Shown: piece by piece, positions 32,641 to 44,500 of the stretch
How positions within the stretch are numbered: position 1 is the stretch's first letter
How the letters are laid out: every line of letters begins with the position of its first letter
Origin: Prorocentrum cordatum
Lineage: Eukaryota > Sar > Dinophyceae > Prorocentrales > Prorocentraceae
NCBI GenBank assembly: GCA_963575745.1
Contig: CAUYUJ010012636.1
Location: 389,114-453,113, forward strand
Length of the DNA: 64,000 bases
Direction of reading: 5' to 3'
The notes under the pieces: model-generated
Database searches by the model: none
The model's input: only the letters and a program-made list of their open reading frames with translations
Told to the model about the DNA's origin: nothing
Program-made: the position numbers and the translations under genes

Positions 32641-33060
32641 TACATCTCTCTCTCTCTCTCTCTCTCTCCCTCGCGCTTTCATTGTTGTTTGTCTCTCTCT
32701 CTCTCTCTCTCTCGTTGTATAGAAATAAATAAATCTATATATATATATGTGTGCATGCACGCATGCATACATACACATGTGTATGCATATGTATGAATAC
32801 ACAAATAATTATATACTTGTATATATAGAGAGAGCGAGAGAGAGAGATGCTCATCACCCTTTCTCAACCAAAATGCTCGTCGCGGCGCTTGCTCCGTGCG
32901 CGCAACTGACCCGCGGTCCGCACCGTTGCGCCCGACACACGCGGCATGTCGCTCACTCTGTCTCTCTCTCTATGTCTGTGTGTCTGTCTGTCTATCTGTC
33001 TCTCGCTCTGTCTCTCTTGTTTTCTAAACCTTTATCCTCTGTTTGTCTGCCCTTCAGATC
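32641..33060. repeat. CT, TA/TGCA, GA and TCTG simple repeats
   Basis: TC tracts (32643-32668, 32692-32713), an AT-rich TATA/GTGCATGC stretch (32735-32828), a GA tract (32828-32848) and TCTC/TCTG words (32958-33025). Confidence 0.9.
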
Positions 33061-33474
33061 ATCCATGCACCCAGGGACAATGAATGACCGCTCGGTCCCC
33101 TCACTCTGACAATAGCATATACACACGTATGTGTAGGTGTAGATATGTGTATCGCTTAGCGCGCGCTATGTGAATATACATCTACAACTATGCATAGATA
33201 CATGCATGTGTACACACGTACAGACATGTAGAATTCGACGCGTGTAGGCATGAGTCAGACGGGGTATGGTAAGCCGTCCCATAAATTACGACTTAAGTGT
33301 ACGATAGCATCCTTTACGTTATCCCTGCAACAGGTATGAGTAGGTAGATATGAAATAAAATATATGATCGGAGAGTGCATCGTCGAAAGATGTGGACGTC
33401 TGCTTTCCCGTTACTCGGACGCACTTGTACCTCGAAGCAAGGTTGTCAAATAGAGCGGCGCCGCTTAAGGTACA
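33061..33474. other. No recognisable gene
   Basis: AT-richer than its neighbours, with scattered TATACACA/TGTGTA words at about 33115-33225. Confidence 0.5.
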
Positions 33475-33479
33475 AACGG

Positions 33480-33545
33480 TGGTGGGGGCCTCTTGGCCCG
33501 TCTTGGGGGCGGTCTTTGGGGCCTCTTGGGCCGTCTTGGAACACC
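33480..33545 (-). repeat. 11-bp CCAAGACGGCC minisatellite, inverted short block
   Basis: GGCCTCTTGGCCCGTCTTGG words, the reverse complement of the unit at 19360 and 43600. An A/T-rich stretch (GAAAATTGAGAAAC) follows on +, reminiscent of the AT-rich insert in the 19.5-kb array. Confidence 0.7.
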
Positions 33546-33859
33546 ACGAAAATTGAGAAACAATAAAAAAGAATCAAAGACCTTTGCCCATCGGGGCACT
33601 CGTCTGGGGTCTCGGGCTCCCGCTTGATCCTGCACGGGGCCGTCCTGGTGCAGCCTGGTAGCCTTCGGAGGCCGTTCACAAAGCATCTTCGGCGCTCTCG
33701 GGGTTTGGTGGACCGGTCCGGTAGACTGTCGCACTAATTTGTGGGCCATCTGTGCGCTCACGGGGCCACTTTGGGGGCCACGAGGGTGCCCATGGGGCCC
33801 CTGGGATGGCCATGCGTAATTACCCGTGGCCCTGGTCCCAGGCCCGCCCGCGGTCTACT
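33546..33859. other. No recognisable gene
   Basis: Mixed-composition sequence with no motif-bearing frame. Confidence 0.5.
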
Positions 33860-34110
33860 CCGATATATATATATATATGTATATATACACACATATGCGT
33901 ATATAGATACATGTATGTATATGTATATATGGTTGTACGTATATATGTGTTTACGTATATGTACACATATACACATGAGAATGCAATTATACGCATGTCA
34001 TATACATGTGTTCAAATATGCGTATATGTGTGCACGGTTGTGTGAATATATATGTGTGTACATGTGTATCTATATATATATATATTAACACAAACCTATA
34101 CAGATGTGTA
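33860..34110. repeat. TA/TGTA/CATA-rich simple repeat
   Basis: A TATATATA run (33862-33880), irregular TATGTATA/CACATATG words and a second TATATA run (34070-34085). Confidence 0.88.
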
Positions 34111-34740
34111 TATACATGCGCTTGTGCTCAAGGGCCTCCTACGTCCGACCCACAGACTTCAAGGTTCCCACTAGCCGAGCGACGCTCTGCGAGTTGGCCC
34201 GAAAGCGCACCGCCAAAATTCGATGCCAACACCACCTCCATTAGCAGAACACCCCTTCACTCACTCACTCAAAACCGTACCTGACGTGCGGGCCCCACCC
34301 CAATTAGCAAGTATGTCTCACCGTTGAACGAGGGGAAATGAGGGATCCTAGATTAGAAAACCATGCAGCCGACGTTAGCGTGGCCATGCCTTCTGGCTTG
34401 CCCGAGAAAACATACGCGTATGCTCACATGTCAGGCACAGGCATGGAAAGAAACGGAAAGGGGCAAGGAGAGAGTTGAGAGCATGGAGGAGAGCGGATGG
34501 GAACATCTGGGGCAAAAGGCTGACATAATATGGAAAATTGATCAGCAAACATAGTATATCACCTTAGAAGTAAAGAGGAGAGGAAGACACATCAATCCAT
34601 ATATGCGAGGACTGCCTTGGGGATGAAGAGCAGGCATGATAAATAAGAGGGCCCTCCGACCATGAAGTTCATGAAAACGTAACCCCGGTTCATGCCGCTG
34701 CTGTCGTCCTCACGTGACGATGGCGCCAGGGCAATGCTCA
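34111..34740. other. No recognisable gene
   Basis: Moderate GC, with a CACTCACTCACTC stretch near 34258. Short frames only. Confidence 0.5.
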
Positions 34741-34830
34741 TCTCCCTCTTAACCCGCCTCTTCCTCCTCCTCCTTCTCCTCCTCCTGCTGCTCCTCCTCC
34801 TCGTCCTCCTCATGTCCCTCCTAGACCCTC
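34741..34830 (+). repeat. TCC tract
   Basis: Imperfect CTCCTCCTT repeats. Confidence 0.88.
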
Positions 34831-34889
34831 CTCCCTCCTGCTCGTCCCCAGCGCGAACTGCATGGAGCCGACGGCATCCTGCACCTCCT

Positions 34890-35204
34890 GACGTACCAGA
34901 AGTCCTGTTGTTTAAATCGATCCAGGATTGTCAGGGCGCAACAGCTACGATGATCCGTTATGTTGAAGTCCAGAGAGCAGCGCTCCAGCACAATTCAGGA
35001 TCGTCAACGGCGCAACAGTCAGGTTGATTTGTGTCGTGGAAGTTCCGAGAATTGTGTTTCGGCACGACGCTTCAGGATCTGCCAACGGACCTCTCCCAAC
35101 GGGGCGAACCCTCATATGAATCTGAGAAGAGGAAGCTTAGAGGAAGGATGTCTTCTAACATCCTTGATGAGTCTTGGGTTTGCACTGTTTTTCTGTTCCT
35201 CATC
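34890..35204 (+). repeat. TCC-tailed modular repeat family, copy 3 (5'-truncated)
   Basis: Module 1 is missing. Three 74-bp-type units begin at about 34922, 34996 and 35071 (AGGATTGTCAGGGCGCAAC; AGGATCGTCAACGGCGCAAC; AGGATCTGCCAACGG). The end block follows (GAAGAGGAAGCTTAGAGG, TCTAACATCC, TTGGGTTTGCACTG), then TCC repeats. Loss of the 5' part with an intact 3' end is what retroposition typically produces. Confidence 0.7.
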
Positions 35205-35981
35205 CTGCTCCTCCGCGTCCGCCTCCTTCTCCTCCTCGTCCTCCTCCTCCGCCTCCTCTTCCTCCTCCTCCTCCTCCTCCTCCTCCTCCTCTCCTCCTCC
35301 TCCGCCACCGCCGCCTGCTCTGCCGCCTCATCCTCGTCATCCTCCTCTTCTCCTCCTCCTCATCCTCATCCTCCTCCTCCTCCTCATCATCCTTCTCACC
35401 TTCCTGCTCCTCCTCCTCCTCCTCCTCCTCCTCCTCCTCCTCCTCCTCATTAGCAGCATCGACATCATCAGCATCCGCATCATCAGCATCATCATCACCA
35501 TCAGCATCAGCATCAGCATCATCAGCATCATCATCAGCATCAGCAGCATCATCAACAGCAGCACAATCAGCATCATAACCCTCAGCATCAGCAGCAGCAT
35601 CATCATCATCATCATCATCATCATCAGCAGCAGCTTCATCATCAGCATCATAATCAGCATCAGCATCATCATGATCATCGTCATCGTCAGCATCAGCAGC
35701 ATCAGCCTCATCATCATAAGCAGTAGCGTCATCGTCAGCATCAGCAGCATCATCATCATCATCATCGTCATCATCGTCGTCGTAATCATCCTCATCAGCA
35801 GAAGCATCATCATCAGCATCGGCATCATCAGTATCGTCAGCATTCGCATCAGCATCAGCATCATCAGCATCATCAGCATCATCATGAGCATCACATTCAT
35901 CAGCATCAGAAGCGACATCATCAGTATCACCGTCATCATCAGCAGCAGCATCAGCATCAACATCATCAGGTACAGCATCAT

Positions 35982-36019
<38 letters not shown>

Positions 36020-36094
36020 TCAGCATCAGCATCATCACCAGCCTCATCACCAGCATGATGCATCGGCATCAGCAGCATCATCATCATCATCATT

Positions 36095-36164
<70 letters not shown>

Positions 36165-37290
36165 ACATCGCCACCAGCAGCATCAGCATTACCGTCATAA
36201 GCAGCATCAGCATCAGGATCAGCATCGTGAGCCTCATCAACATCAGCATGAACATCAAAATCATGATGCGCATCATCATCAGCATCATAAACACCGTCAT
36301 CCTCATCAGCAGCAGCAGCCACATCATCCACAGCATCATAAACATCGTCATCATCATCATCAGCATCATCAGCATCATCATAGTCATCACCAGCGTCAGC
36401 ATCATCAGCAGCATCGCCAACGTCGTCATCATTATCATCAGAATCAGCAGCATCGTCCTCATCATCAGCATCATCAGCATCATCATGAGCATCAGCAGCA
36501 TGAGCACCCTCAGCATCACAGTCATCATCGCTGGTATCACCATTATCAGCATGATCAGCAGCATCATCATCAGCAGTAGCATCAGCATCAGCAGCATCGT
36601 CAGCATCAGCATCATCAACGTCACCATCATGAGCACCATCGTCATCATCAGCATCGTCAGCGTCAGCGTCAACAACATCATCAGCAACAGCATCATCCTC
36701 AGAAGCAGCATCAACACAATCATCAGGATCAGCGCCGTCAATAGCATCATACGCATCAGCATCAGCAGCAGCATCATCACCATCATCAGCATCAGCATCT
36801 TCGCCATCGCAATCGTCATCATCCTGCTCATAGAAAAGCATCAGCATCATAAACGGCAGCATCATCATCATTAGCCATCATCATCGTCAGCATCACCAGC
36901 ATCATCAGCATCCCCATCTGCATCATCATTACCCCGCCCAAGCATCATCAGCCTCATAAACATCGTAAGCATTATCATCATCAGCATCATCAGCATCAGC
37001 AACATCAATACCTTCATCAGCATCATCATCAGTAGCATCATCATCAGGCCATCGCCATTCGCAACAATAGCATCAGCATCATCATTACAGTGAACAAAGG
37101 CATCATCATTATCAGCTCCATCATCATCATCATCACCATCATCATCAACATCCGCATCTGCATCAGCATCCGCATCCTCATCCTCATCATCATCATCATC
37201 ATCATCATCATCAGCATCAGCATGAGCATCAGCAGCAGCAGCAGCAGCCGCATCGTCATCAGTGTCGTTGTCGTCACCGCCGCCGTCATC
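35205..37290 (+). repeat. 2.1-kb TCC to CATCAG array
   Basis: TCC repeats with GCC variants to about 35450, then CAT/CAG mixtures with a pure ATC block at about 36095-36165, to 37290. The order is the same as at 5720-7352. All open frames in it are repeat translations. Confidence 0.95.
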
Positions 37291-37832
37291 GCGAACGCCA
37301 ATGCCATCGTCGTCATCACCCTCTTACTCGAAGTCAGAATAATCTGCAACATCAAAAGCGTTATACGCCCACCCTTGCAACAATCTGCTGACCATCGGAA
37401 ACATCCAGGCGATGCCCGAAGCAACGTGAGGACGGGGGGGAAGCAGCCGACGGAAACCGCGGGTGAGTTGCGGGCCGCCGTGAAGATGCCACGCCGACTG
37501 CCCCCCCCTGCCCGCTCGGCCCCTGCGCCCTGTCCCGTGCTTGGCCCCGCGCGGGGCGACGGTGTCCCAAGGGCAGTAGAAGAAGTCGATCTCGTCGCGA
37601 ATGTGCGGGCATAGCTCCTGGCTGCCGCTGCCGCTGCAGCCGCTACCCCCGCGGCCCCTCCTGCCGCCCGACTCGGCCTCCTGCCGCCCGACCCCCCTCA
37701 GAAGGACATCTGCCCGACCCGCCAAGCAAGACTAGCCCGCCTGACACACCCGACCCTTCAGGTCGCCTGCCCGCCGGCTGGAGCCCGACCCGCCCCTCAG
37801 AATCAGCCCGACCGACCGGCGCGTTAGGATAC
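37291..37832. other. No recognisable gene
   Basis: GC-rich sequence; CCCGACCCGCC-type words are frequent from 37680 on. No motif. Confidence 0.5.
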
Positions 37833-37833
37833 G

Positions 37834-37834
<1 letters not shown>

Positions 37835-37910
<76 letters not shown>

Positions 37911-37963
37911 ACTACTACTACTACTACTACTACTACTACCACTACCACCACTACTACTACTAC

Positions 37964-38042
<79 letters not shown>

Positions 38043-38055
38043 ACGACTACTACTA
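37835..38055. repeat. CTA trinucleotide array
   Basis: ACTACTACT with a few CCA and CGA variants, running into the assembly gap. Confidence 0.95.
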
Positions 38056-38155
38056 NNNNNNNNNNNNNNNNNNNNNNNNNNNNNNNNNNNNNNNNNNNNN
38101 NNNNNNNNNNNNNNNNNNNNNNNNNNNNNNNNNNNNNNNNNNNNNNNNNNNNNNN
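38056..38155. other. Assembly gap of 100 N
   Basis: Exactly 100 N, the conventional size for a gap of unknown length, between a CTA array and a CTC array. Confidence 0.99.
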
Positions 38156-38195
38156 CTCCTCCTCCTCCTCCTCCTCCTCCTCCTCCTCCTCTTCC
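38156..38195 (+). repeat. CTC tract after the gap
   Basis: Pure CTC repeats starting at the gap edge. Confidence 0.95.
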
Positions 38196-38202
38196 TCCCC
38201 CA

Positions 38203-38510
38203 TCCGCCAGGAGAAGCACATCGGGGAGGAGGGAGATGGCAGGGATGAGGATGGGGGGGATGCGGACGAGGAGGACAGGCCTCGGCCACGAGTAGGCTCC
38301 CCGACCTGGATGGAAGGAGCGGCCCGAAAACCAGCGCCCCTCCTAGAAGTCCAAAGTGGTCCTGATGCGTGCGCCGTCGTCACTGTAGGGGAGAAAACCT
38401 CGCCGAGAGTACGCTCTGAGGTCGAGGAGCAATTCCCCGGAGAAGAGAAGCTCCCTGTGCCTCCTCCCCTTGCCGATGCTCATTAGCCTCCCTCTCCTCC
38501 ACCTCCCTCA
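38203..38510. repeat. Dispersed repeat, partner of 46675-47010
   Basis: AGGAGAAGCACATCGGGGAG, GAGGATGGGG, CTCGCCGAGAGTACGC, TGAGGTCGAGGAG, TTCCCTGTGCCTCCTCCCCT and ATTAGCCTCCCTCTCC occur in this order and again, with small changes, at 46675-47010. Confidence 0.75.
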
Positions 38511-38694
38511 TCCCTTGTCCTCAAAAGTAACTCCTGCATTACATGTTTGTTCCCTTTTCCCTCCCCATAGTTCCCACGGGCGTGTCACAGGACGTGGAGC
38601 CTTTGCCACAATGAAGAACTGCTCCATGTCGCACCCCCAGACGTGTCGGTGCGGCGGGCTGGGCGTCGCCTCAGACGTCCTCCCCCTTTCTGAG

Positions 38695-39190
38695 CTCGGC
38701 TTCACGAATGGAGGGCGGGTCAAATTCACAGTGGGGCTCTCGCCTTGGCGCCGCGCATATGTGTCTCAAAAGTGCGCAGTAGTTTCAAGGATGAAGGGCG
38801 GGCCTTTTCCAAAATGTTGCTCTCGCCCTCCAAAATGTGTCTCTCGCTCCGCAGATTCGTTCTTACGAATGTGCAACAAGGGCAGTGGTTCGTATGGCCC
38901 AACAACAGAGTTCGGGCAAGATTTAGATTATACCACGACGCAACAGTTGCGTGATTTGCTGTGTTGACGTCCTTGGAACGTTCTAGTATGATTAAGGACT
39001 GTCAGGACGCACAAGGCACGTGGATTCGCGGCGCGAGTCCCAGGGATTATGTGTTGGCACGAGTGAGGATTCTCAAAGGGGGCACGACCCGCAATGAAAA
39101 CACAGTATTGTAGGGACCAATGAAGAGGAATTTAGAGGGAGGGTTCATTGCAACATCGTGGATGCGTCTTGGGTTTACACTGGTCCTCCT
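38695..39190 (+). repeat. TCC-tailed modular repeat family, copy 4
   Basis: Two to three 82-bp-type units (CTCTCGCC at 38737 and 38819, a short one near 38841), then 73-bp-type units (about 38910-39075; GACGCAACAGTTGCGTG, GGACTGTCAGGACGCAC), then the end block (GAAGAGGAATTTAGAGG, TTGCAACATCGTGGATG, GGGTTTACACTGGTCC) and TCC/TCCA repeats. Confidence 0.75.
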
Positions 39191-39838
39191 TCTCCCTCCT
39201 CCGCCTCCTCCTCTCCCTCCCTTCATCCATCCCCATCCATCCATCCAACCTCTCGCCACTTCTTCCAGCTTTCCCGTGCAGGCTGCTCGGAAGACGGCGA
39301 AAGCAGATTGGGTCTCGAACCTCCTGGATGGCAGGAAGTCAAAGCAGTAAGCCGTCGATGGTTGAGGTAGGACAAAAGGGCGCAGACTGAGTGGCCCCAG
39401 CATCTAAGACTCGCACCCACCTTCAGCGAGCGACCTGTAACATCGCCACTCGCTCCATCAACCCACCCAGAGCGCGGGCGGGGCGCCCCCTGGTCCATGT
39501 ACCTTGGCACGTTGTTCACCTTGAGGCTGGTCACCTGCGCGCGCGGGGTGGCCAGAGCAGCGCCGCCGCCGCAGCGGTCGGGGGGCCGTGTGGGCAAGGA
39601 GGGCTGGAAAGGGCAGCCCGCCCTCCTGTTCCCCCCGCCCTCCTTCCCGTCCGTCCCGCCGTGCCCCTTCCCCCGCGTGACCAACTCGCTCGTCCGCCCC
39701 CTCGCTCCCCCCCCCCTCGCTCCCTCCCTCCCTGCGCCTGCCTTCTCTTCTCTTCTTGCCTTCTCCTGCCTTCGCCCTCACTCCCTCGCCCTCCGCCACT
39801 CCTGATTAGAGCCGTTCCCCGTGCATCAACTATATCCT
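39191..39838. other. TCC and CCAT tail, then no recognisable gene
   Basis: A TCC tract to about 39222 changes to CCATCCAT repeats (39226-39248). The rest is GC-rich sequence with CTCCCTCC near 39715-39735. Confidence 0.6.
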
Positions 39839-39935
39839 CCGCTCTCGCTCTGTCTAACTCTCTCTCTCTCTCTCACTCTCTCGCTCTCTCGTTCCCTCTC
39901 CCTCCTCCTCCTCCTCCTCCTCCTCCTCCTCCTCC

Positions 39936-39969
<34 letters not shown>

Positions 39970-39990
39970 CCCCTTCCCCCTCTCCCTCAC
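39839..39990 (+). repeat. TC, CTC and ATC tracts
   Basis: TCTC (39855-39900), CTC (39900-39936), ATC (39936-39968) and C/T-rich sequence in immediate succession. Confidence 0.93.
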
Positions 39991-40194
39991 TCTCTCTCTC
40001 GGAGGGGGGTAGCAGGCGTCCCAAGCCAGCACGCGGGCAGCAGGAGGGCCCTCGACGGGGACAGCCTGCCGCGGGCACCAGATGCAAAACCACTACGGCG
40101 CCACGATGTAGCACTCTTCTTGTGGTGCCCAAAGGGTCGAAACAAAACCTTACAACCCACAAAATCTTACAACCCACAAACTCGCGATATCGTC

Positions 40195-40332
40195 CTCCTC
40201 CTCCTGCTGCTCCTCTCTCCGGGATCGCGATCTCGTCATCCTCCTCCTCCTCCTCCTCCTCCTCCTCCTCCTCCTCCTCCTCCTCCTCCTCCTCCTCCTC
40301 CTCCTCCTCCTCCTCCTCCTCCTCCTCCTCAT
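40195..40332 (+). repeat. Long pure CTC array
   Basis: About 90 bp of uninterrupted CTC at 40239-40329, among the purest in the window. Confidence 0.97.
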
Positions 40333-40427
40333 TACAACCCTTAGGTGCCCCGTAGAGAAAACACCGCTCTGCGAGCTGCCCTCATGCATACAATTGCTGG
40401 CGAGGCCCCCGCCTGAGGCGAGGGCCT

Positions 40428-40955
40428 CTCTCACTCACTCACTCACTCTCTTTCTCTGTCTCTCTTTCTTCTCTCTCTCTCCTCTCTTTCTCTCTTTCTC
40501 TCTCTTCTCTCTTTCCTTCTCTCTCTCTCTCTCTTTCTCTCTCTTTCTCACTCCCTCTCACTCCTCTCTCTCTCTCTCGGAGGAGGAGGAGGAGGAGGAG
40601 GAGGAGGAGGAGGGGGGAAGTCCACACGCACAGGGGCCCAACGAGGCACAGGCAAGGTCGGCTCGCGGCGGGCCCCCGTGCGAAACCACCACCGCTCTCT
40701 CCCTCTCTCCCTCTCTCCCTCCCTCTCTCTCTCCTTCTCTCTCCTCTCTCTCGCTCTCTCCCTCTCTCTCTCCCTCTCCCTCTCTCTCCCTCTCTCCTCT
40801 GTCACTCTCCCTCCTCCCTCCCTCCCACACTCCTCTCTCTCTCCTTCCCTTTCTCTCCTCCCTCTCTCTCCTCTCTCTTCCTTCTCTTCCTCTCTCTCTC
40901 TCTCTCTCCCTCCCTCCCTCCCTCCCTCCCTCCCTCTCTCTCTTGTGCCACTTTC
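40428..40955. repeat. CTCT-rich tract with a GGA insert
   Basis: TCTC/TTTC mixtures at 40428-40578, GGA repeats 40578-40612, an 80-bp GC-rich stretch, then TCTC/CTCC mixtures 40693-40953. Confidence 0.93.
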
Positions 40956-41034
40956 TCTTCACGCTGCTGCAGCCACAGGCACCAAAGGAGGGGGGCAGAT
41001 GGGCCAGTGAGGACAGCGCAATGCGCTAAGTGAC

Positions 41035-41400
41035 GCTCCAGCGCTCAGCGCTCTGTGATGCAACAGCATCGCGTGCTGACTGACGGGACAGCGCCACGCG
41101 CCATGTGGGCACCCGCCATTGGACGCACTGCACTCGGCCGAGCCTGCCAGGAGCCCACGAAGGTGGCGACAGCAGCGCAGCTCGCAGCCCCCGAGTGGGC
41201 CGCGAGGTCTCAAATAATCTGCGTTGCCCTCCACTCCGCCGTACCTCCAGGAAGCCCACGAAAGTGGCGACAACTGCGCAGCTCGCAGCCCCCGAGGGGG
41301 CCACGAGGTCTCAAATGGTCTGAGTTGCCATGCATTCCGCCGTGCCCCCCAGGAACCCAAGGCAGTGTCGACAGTTGCGCAGTTCGCAGCCCCCGAGGGA
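41035..41400. repeat. 101-bp tandem repeat, about three copies
   Basis: GCGCAGCTCGCAGCCCCCGAG recurs at about 41176, 41277 and 41378, an even spacing of 101 bp. Each copy is followed by a GAGGTCTCAAAT block in the first two and preceded by CCCAGGAACCCA or CCAGGAGCCCACG. Confidence 0.85.
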
Positions 41401-42480
41401 CGCCCAGGATGCAGGAGGAGGTTGGAGGTAGGAGGTAGAAGGACGAGAGGCCGGCCAGAGGGAGGGCTGGAAAAGCTCTGCCCCAGCGAGGTGTGGGAGA
41501 TGCGCGGGAGGAGCAGAGAAGCCGCGGCAGCCCGCGGAGGCGGGGCGGGGGCACCCCCAGGGTGGCGGTGCCAGCCGCGGAGCTGCTGCCGGGCTCCTGG
41601 CCGTGGCGGCGAGGCTCGTGGGCGCTGCGACCGCCAGCGGCCGCGTCCCTCTGGGCGCCTCCTGCCGAGGAAGGGGCGCAGGGGAACGGGAGGGCGCGGA
41701 GAGGAGAGGCGGGGGGCAATTCGTGGGAGGTCTTCGCTGGAATGGTGATGGTGAAGGGCGGTTCGGCCAGAGGTAAGGGCCACTCCACCAGACTCGGCCG
41801 AATGGGGCCCAGGATGAAGCTGGATCAAACCAGATCTAGCGGGACTGAGCCGGATTGAACCAGATTGAGCCAGGGTAGCCCAGATCAAACAAGTTGTCGA
41901 CCGCGAGGGTACCAGCGCCGTTACAGAGTGTAACCTCCCAGGAGTTGCACCCCAGAGAGAAGAAAGCCCTGACGCCCTTCGCCACGAAGACGTCGAGACG
42001 ACCAGCGCTTCCCCTACTTGGGCCTCAAAGGAGCCCCAACGGCCCATCCCGGGCCCCTGGGGCACTCGGAAAGCGGTCGGGAAGGGGACCCGGTCTCAGG
42101 GAAGAGGTCGCGGGCTCCAGGGGTCGTCCGAGGCCCGAGTCCCCGTCCGCAGACAGAGGACACTGGGGGGTTCTGGGCTCTGACGAGGGAAGCACGGCAC
42201 GAGCAAGCCGGAAGATTACTGGTATAGGAACATCCATGGCGAACAGCCGACGTCTTGCCAGATGGGCGACGATCACACACGGGTCTTAAGCGAAACGCCA
42301 CAGCGTTCTTACAAGGCGGCTTACGCTGGCCGCCAGCGCGGCACACTGCATTGGAGACGAGGGTGCTTAAGCGCGACCTTACGCGGGCAGCTTACGCGCG
42401 AATATCGGCGTAGGAGAACCAGCGTGTTTTTGCGCCACTCATATGGAACCTTGGTTGAGGAGCGAAGCCCCTGTTGTAGA
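41401..42480. other. No recognisable gene
   Basis: 41790-41890 has degenerate AACCAGATTGAGCC words. 42270-42420 has several CTTACGCG/CTTAAGCG words. No motif-bearing frame. Confidence 0.5.
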
Positions 42481-42624
42481 CGAGCGCGTTCCACTACTCG
42501 CAAAGTAACTACTCGCAAATGGCCTGGATCCCCCGCAGAGAACATACGATAAATTGCACCAAAGCGGACATGTGTTTTTCGGACGCTTGCGAGTAGGCAC
42601 TTTGCGAGTAGTGAAACGCGCTCG
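42481..42624. repeat. 38-bp inverted repeat with 68-nt loop
   Basis: Arm 1 is 42481-42518 and arm 2 is 42587-42624; they are reverse complements at 35 of 38 positions. Each arm itself contains a direct repeat of CTACTCGCAA. It could fold as a cruciform or an RNA hairpin, or be the ends of a tiny foldback element. Confidence 0.85.
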
Positions 42625-43480
42625 GTGATGTTGCGCCGCAGCTGCGCCCAGGCGCACGAGGAGTGCCATTAGGCGCACCACCGCGGAACCCGAGGAGCAT
42701 CGAGTCCCTTGTCCAAAAGCAGAGCGGGCAGTATCCCAAGTGTTGGGTGCAAAGGGAGGTAAAGGCTAGCCCTTGACTTCGCATCTACTCACAGGCTGCA
42801 ACTGCAGCATGCCTCTACGACCTCCGTTCCTCCCCCCTCGCTCCTGCGAGAAAACGCGCCACGTATTCAAACGCGCTCGTGCTGTACGTGCGCTCCTCAG
42901 GAGCAACCTGGGCACTGACCCCATCGCCTCCCCCCGCCAGGGCTCTCGCAGGGACACACGAATGGTAGCCCAGCGCACCACAGCCAGCAACAGCCCACCA
43001 TACGTGGAGCACAAACGCCACTCCTGCGCGGTGCACCCACTCCCCGACCAGGAGTTAGACGCGTACACCATGAATTCCCAGAGGAAGTCGTCTTCGCTTC
43101 TGGGGGGAGTGAATTGGTGTATTGGAAGCGGGGTGCACTGCCCCTGGGAGGATGGCGATGGCGGTATCCTACAGGTATCTGGGCCAACGCTGAGGGTTTA
43201 AAATTGCCTGCGCGCAGTATCCCACAGTGAAGCACAAGTGTTGCGAAACCTTGTCAGCATCCCTCGCTGTTTGACTTTAATTTGTCGCAAGAAACTGCAG
43301 AGGGGATCCTGTTGCGGTGCAAATCTCTCTGGGCTCGCTCAATGATCAACTAGTCAATGTCCACTGGCCCCTTCGACCAGGCGACTCACTTTCGAACAGC
43401 GAAGGTCCGCGACCGAGCCCCCTGGCACACACTGGAGCCCCACCAGCGCCCAGGGCGAGGTTGAGAGAGAGAGAGAGAAG
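42625..43480. other. No recognisable gene
   Basis: Mixed sequence. A 142-codon + frame (42773-43201) has no motif. Confidence 0.45.
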
Positions 43481-43483
43481 AAA

Positions 43484-43516
43484 AAAAAAAAAAGGAAAAA
43501 ACAAAAAAAAAACTTG
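43484..43516. repeat. A-rich tract
   Basis: Runs of A broken by single G or C. Confidence 0.9.
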
Positions 43517-43599
43517 CGTTCCCTCATCGGGGAGGGGGTGGGGCTCCCCTACCTCCTCCCATGGGGCTGGACGGGCGGGGGGGTGGGGGGCGACGAGTT

Positions 43600-44195
43600 G
43601 GAACGTCCAAGATGGCCGAAGGTGGCTCCAAGATGGCCTCATATAGGCCAGGGTGGTCTCCAAGATGGCACAAAAGAGAGCCCAAAATGGCTCAACATGG
43701 TGTCCAACATACCTCGAAGAGACCTGGATACCGCCACGAGACGGCTCCAAGTGGCACCAGAGGCTCCCAAGATCGCCTCCGAGACGCCCAAACCCTTCAG
43801 GTACCATGAGATGTGGAAGGATGCTCAGTGCCTCGCAGTTTCGCTCCCCATTACCTTATGAGGCCCCAATATGGCCCCAAGATCGACTGAGAGTCCCCAG
43901 AAGGACGAAAGCCTCCAGCTGGGCCCCAGGAGCGCCTCAGAGCGCTCGAAATGCGCTCCGAATGCCCCCTGACGATTGTTTTGGCTCCAGCGGGGATGGC
44001 AAATTCGTGCCGCCTCATTGTCTGATCGATGTCCTCCAAGATGGCGCCTGGAGGGCTCCGAAGTTCCCCGACATGACCCAAACACAGCCCAAAGAGACCA
44101 CGAATGCTTCCAGAATGGCCTCAAGAAGGCTCCAAGAGGGCTCCCAGACGCCTCCGGGACGCTCAGAAGATGGCTCCCCGGGCCCCAACAGAGCC
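43600..44195. repeat. 11-bp CCAAGATGGCC minisatellite, degenerate
   Basis: TCCAAGATGGCC/CCCAAAATGGCTC/CCCAAAGAGACC units, the same family as 19360-20090 but more diverged. Confidence 0.75.
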
Positions 44196-44295
44196 CAAAG
44201 AGACCCCAAAGGCAAAGTTCACCAACGCTGGCCTCTTCACTGTACGATAAGATGGCCATAGACGTCACTCTTCCTGACAACTCCCCTGGCTGGTG

Positions 44296-44500
44296 GGGAT
44301 ACTTTTTTGGTCGCAGCCGCAGGCGAGAGCGCAAGCGGCGAGTCGTAAGTCCGGGGCGCGGGCCTACGAATTAAAACAGGTGCAAGCTAGAGCGGCGTAA
44401 CCTGAACAATTAGCTGCCTAAGGCAAGTGGGGATACTTTTTCGGTCGCGGCCACGAGCGAAGAGCGCACGCGGCGAACAGGGTGTCCGGGCCGACGGGCA
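44296..44500. repeat. Direct duplication, about 132-bp spacing
   Basis: TGGGGATACTTTTTTGGTCG (44295) recurs as GTGGGGATACTTTTTCGGTCG at about 44428. Both are followed by a GCGAGAGCGCAAGCGGCGA-type block. Confidence 0.8.

Noticed and set aside
35200-36871. Minus and plus frames of 200-540 codons rich in Met, Leu, Asp or His
   Set aside because: Simple-repeat translations of the CATCAG array.
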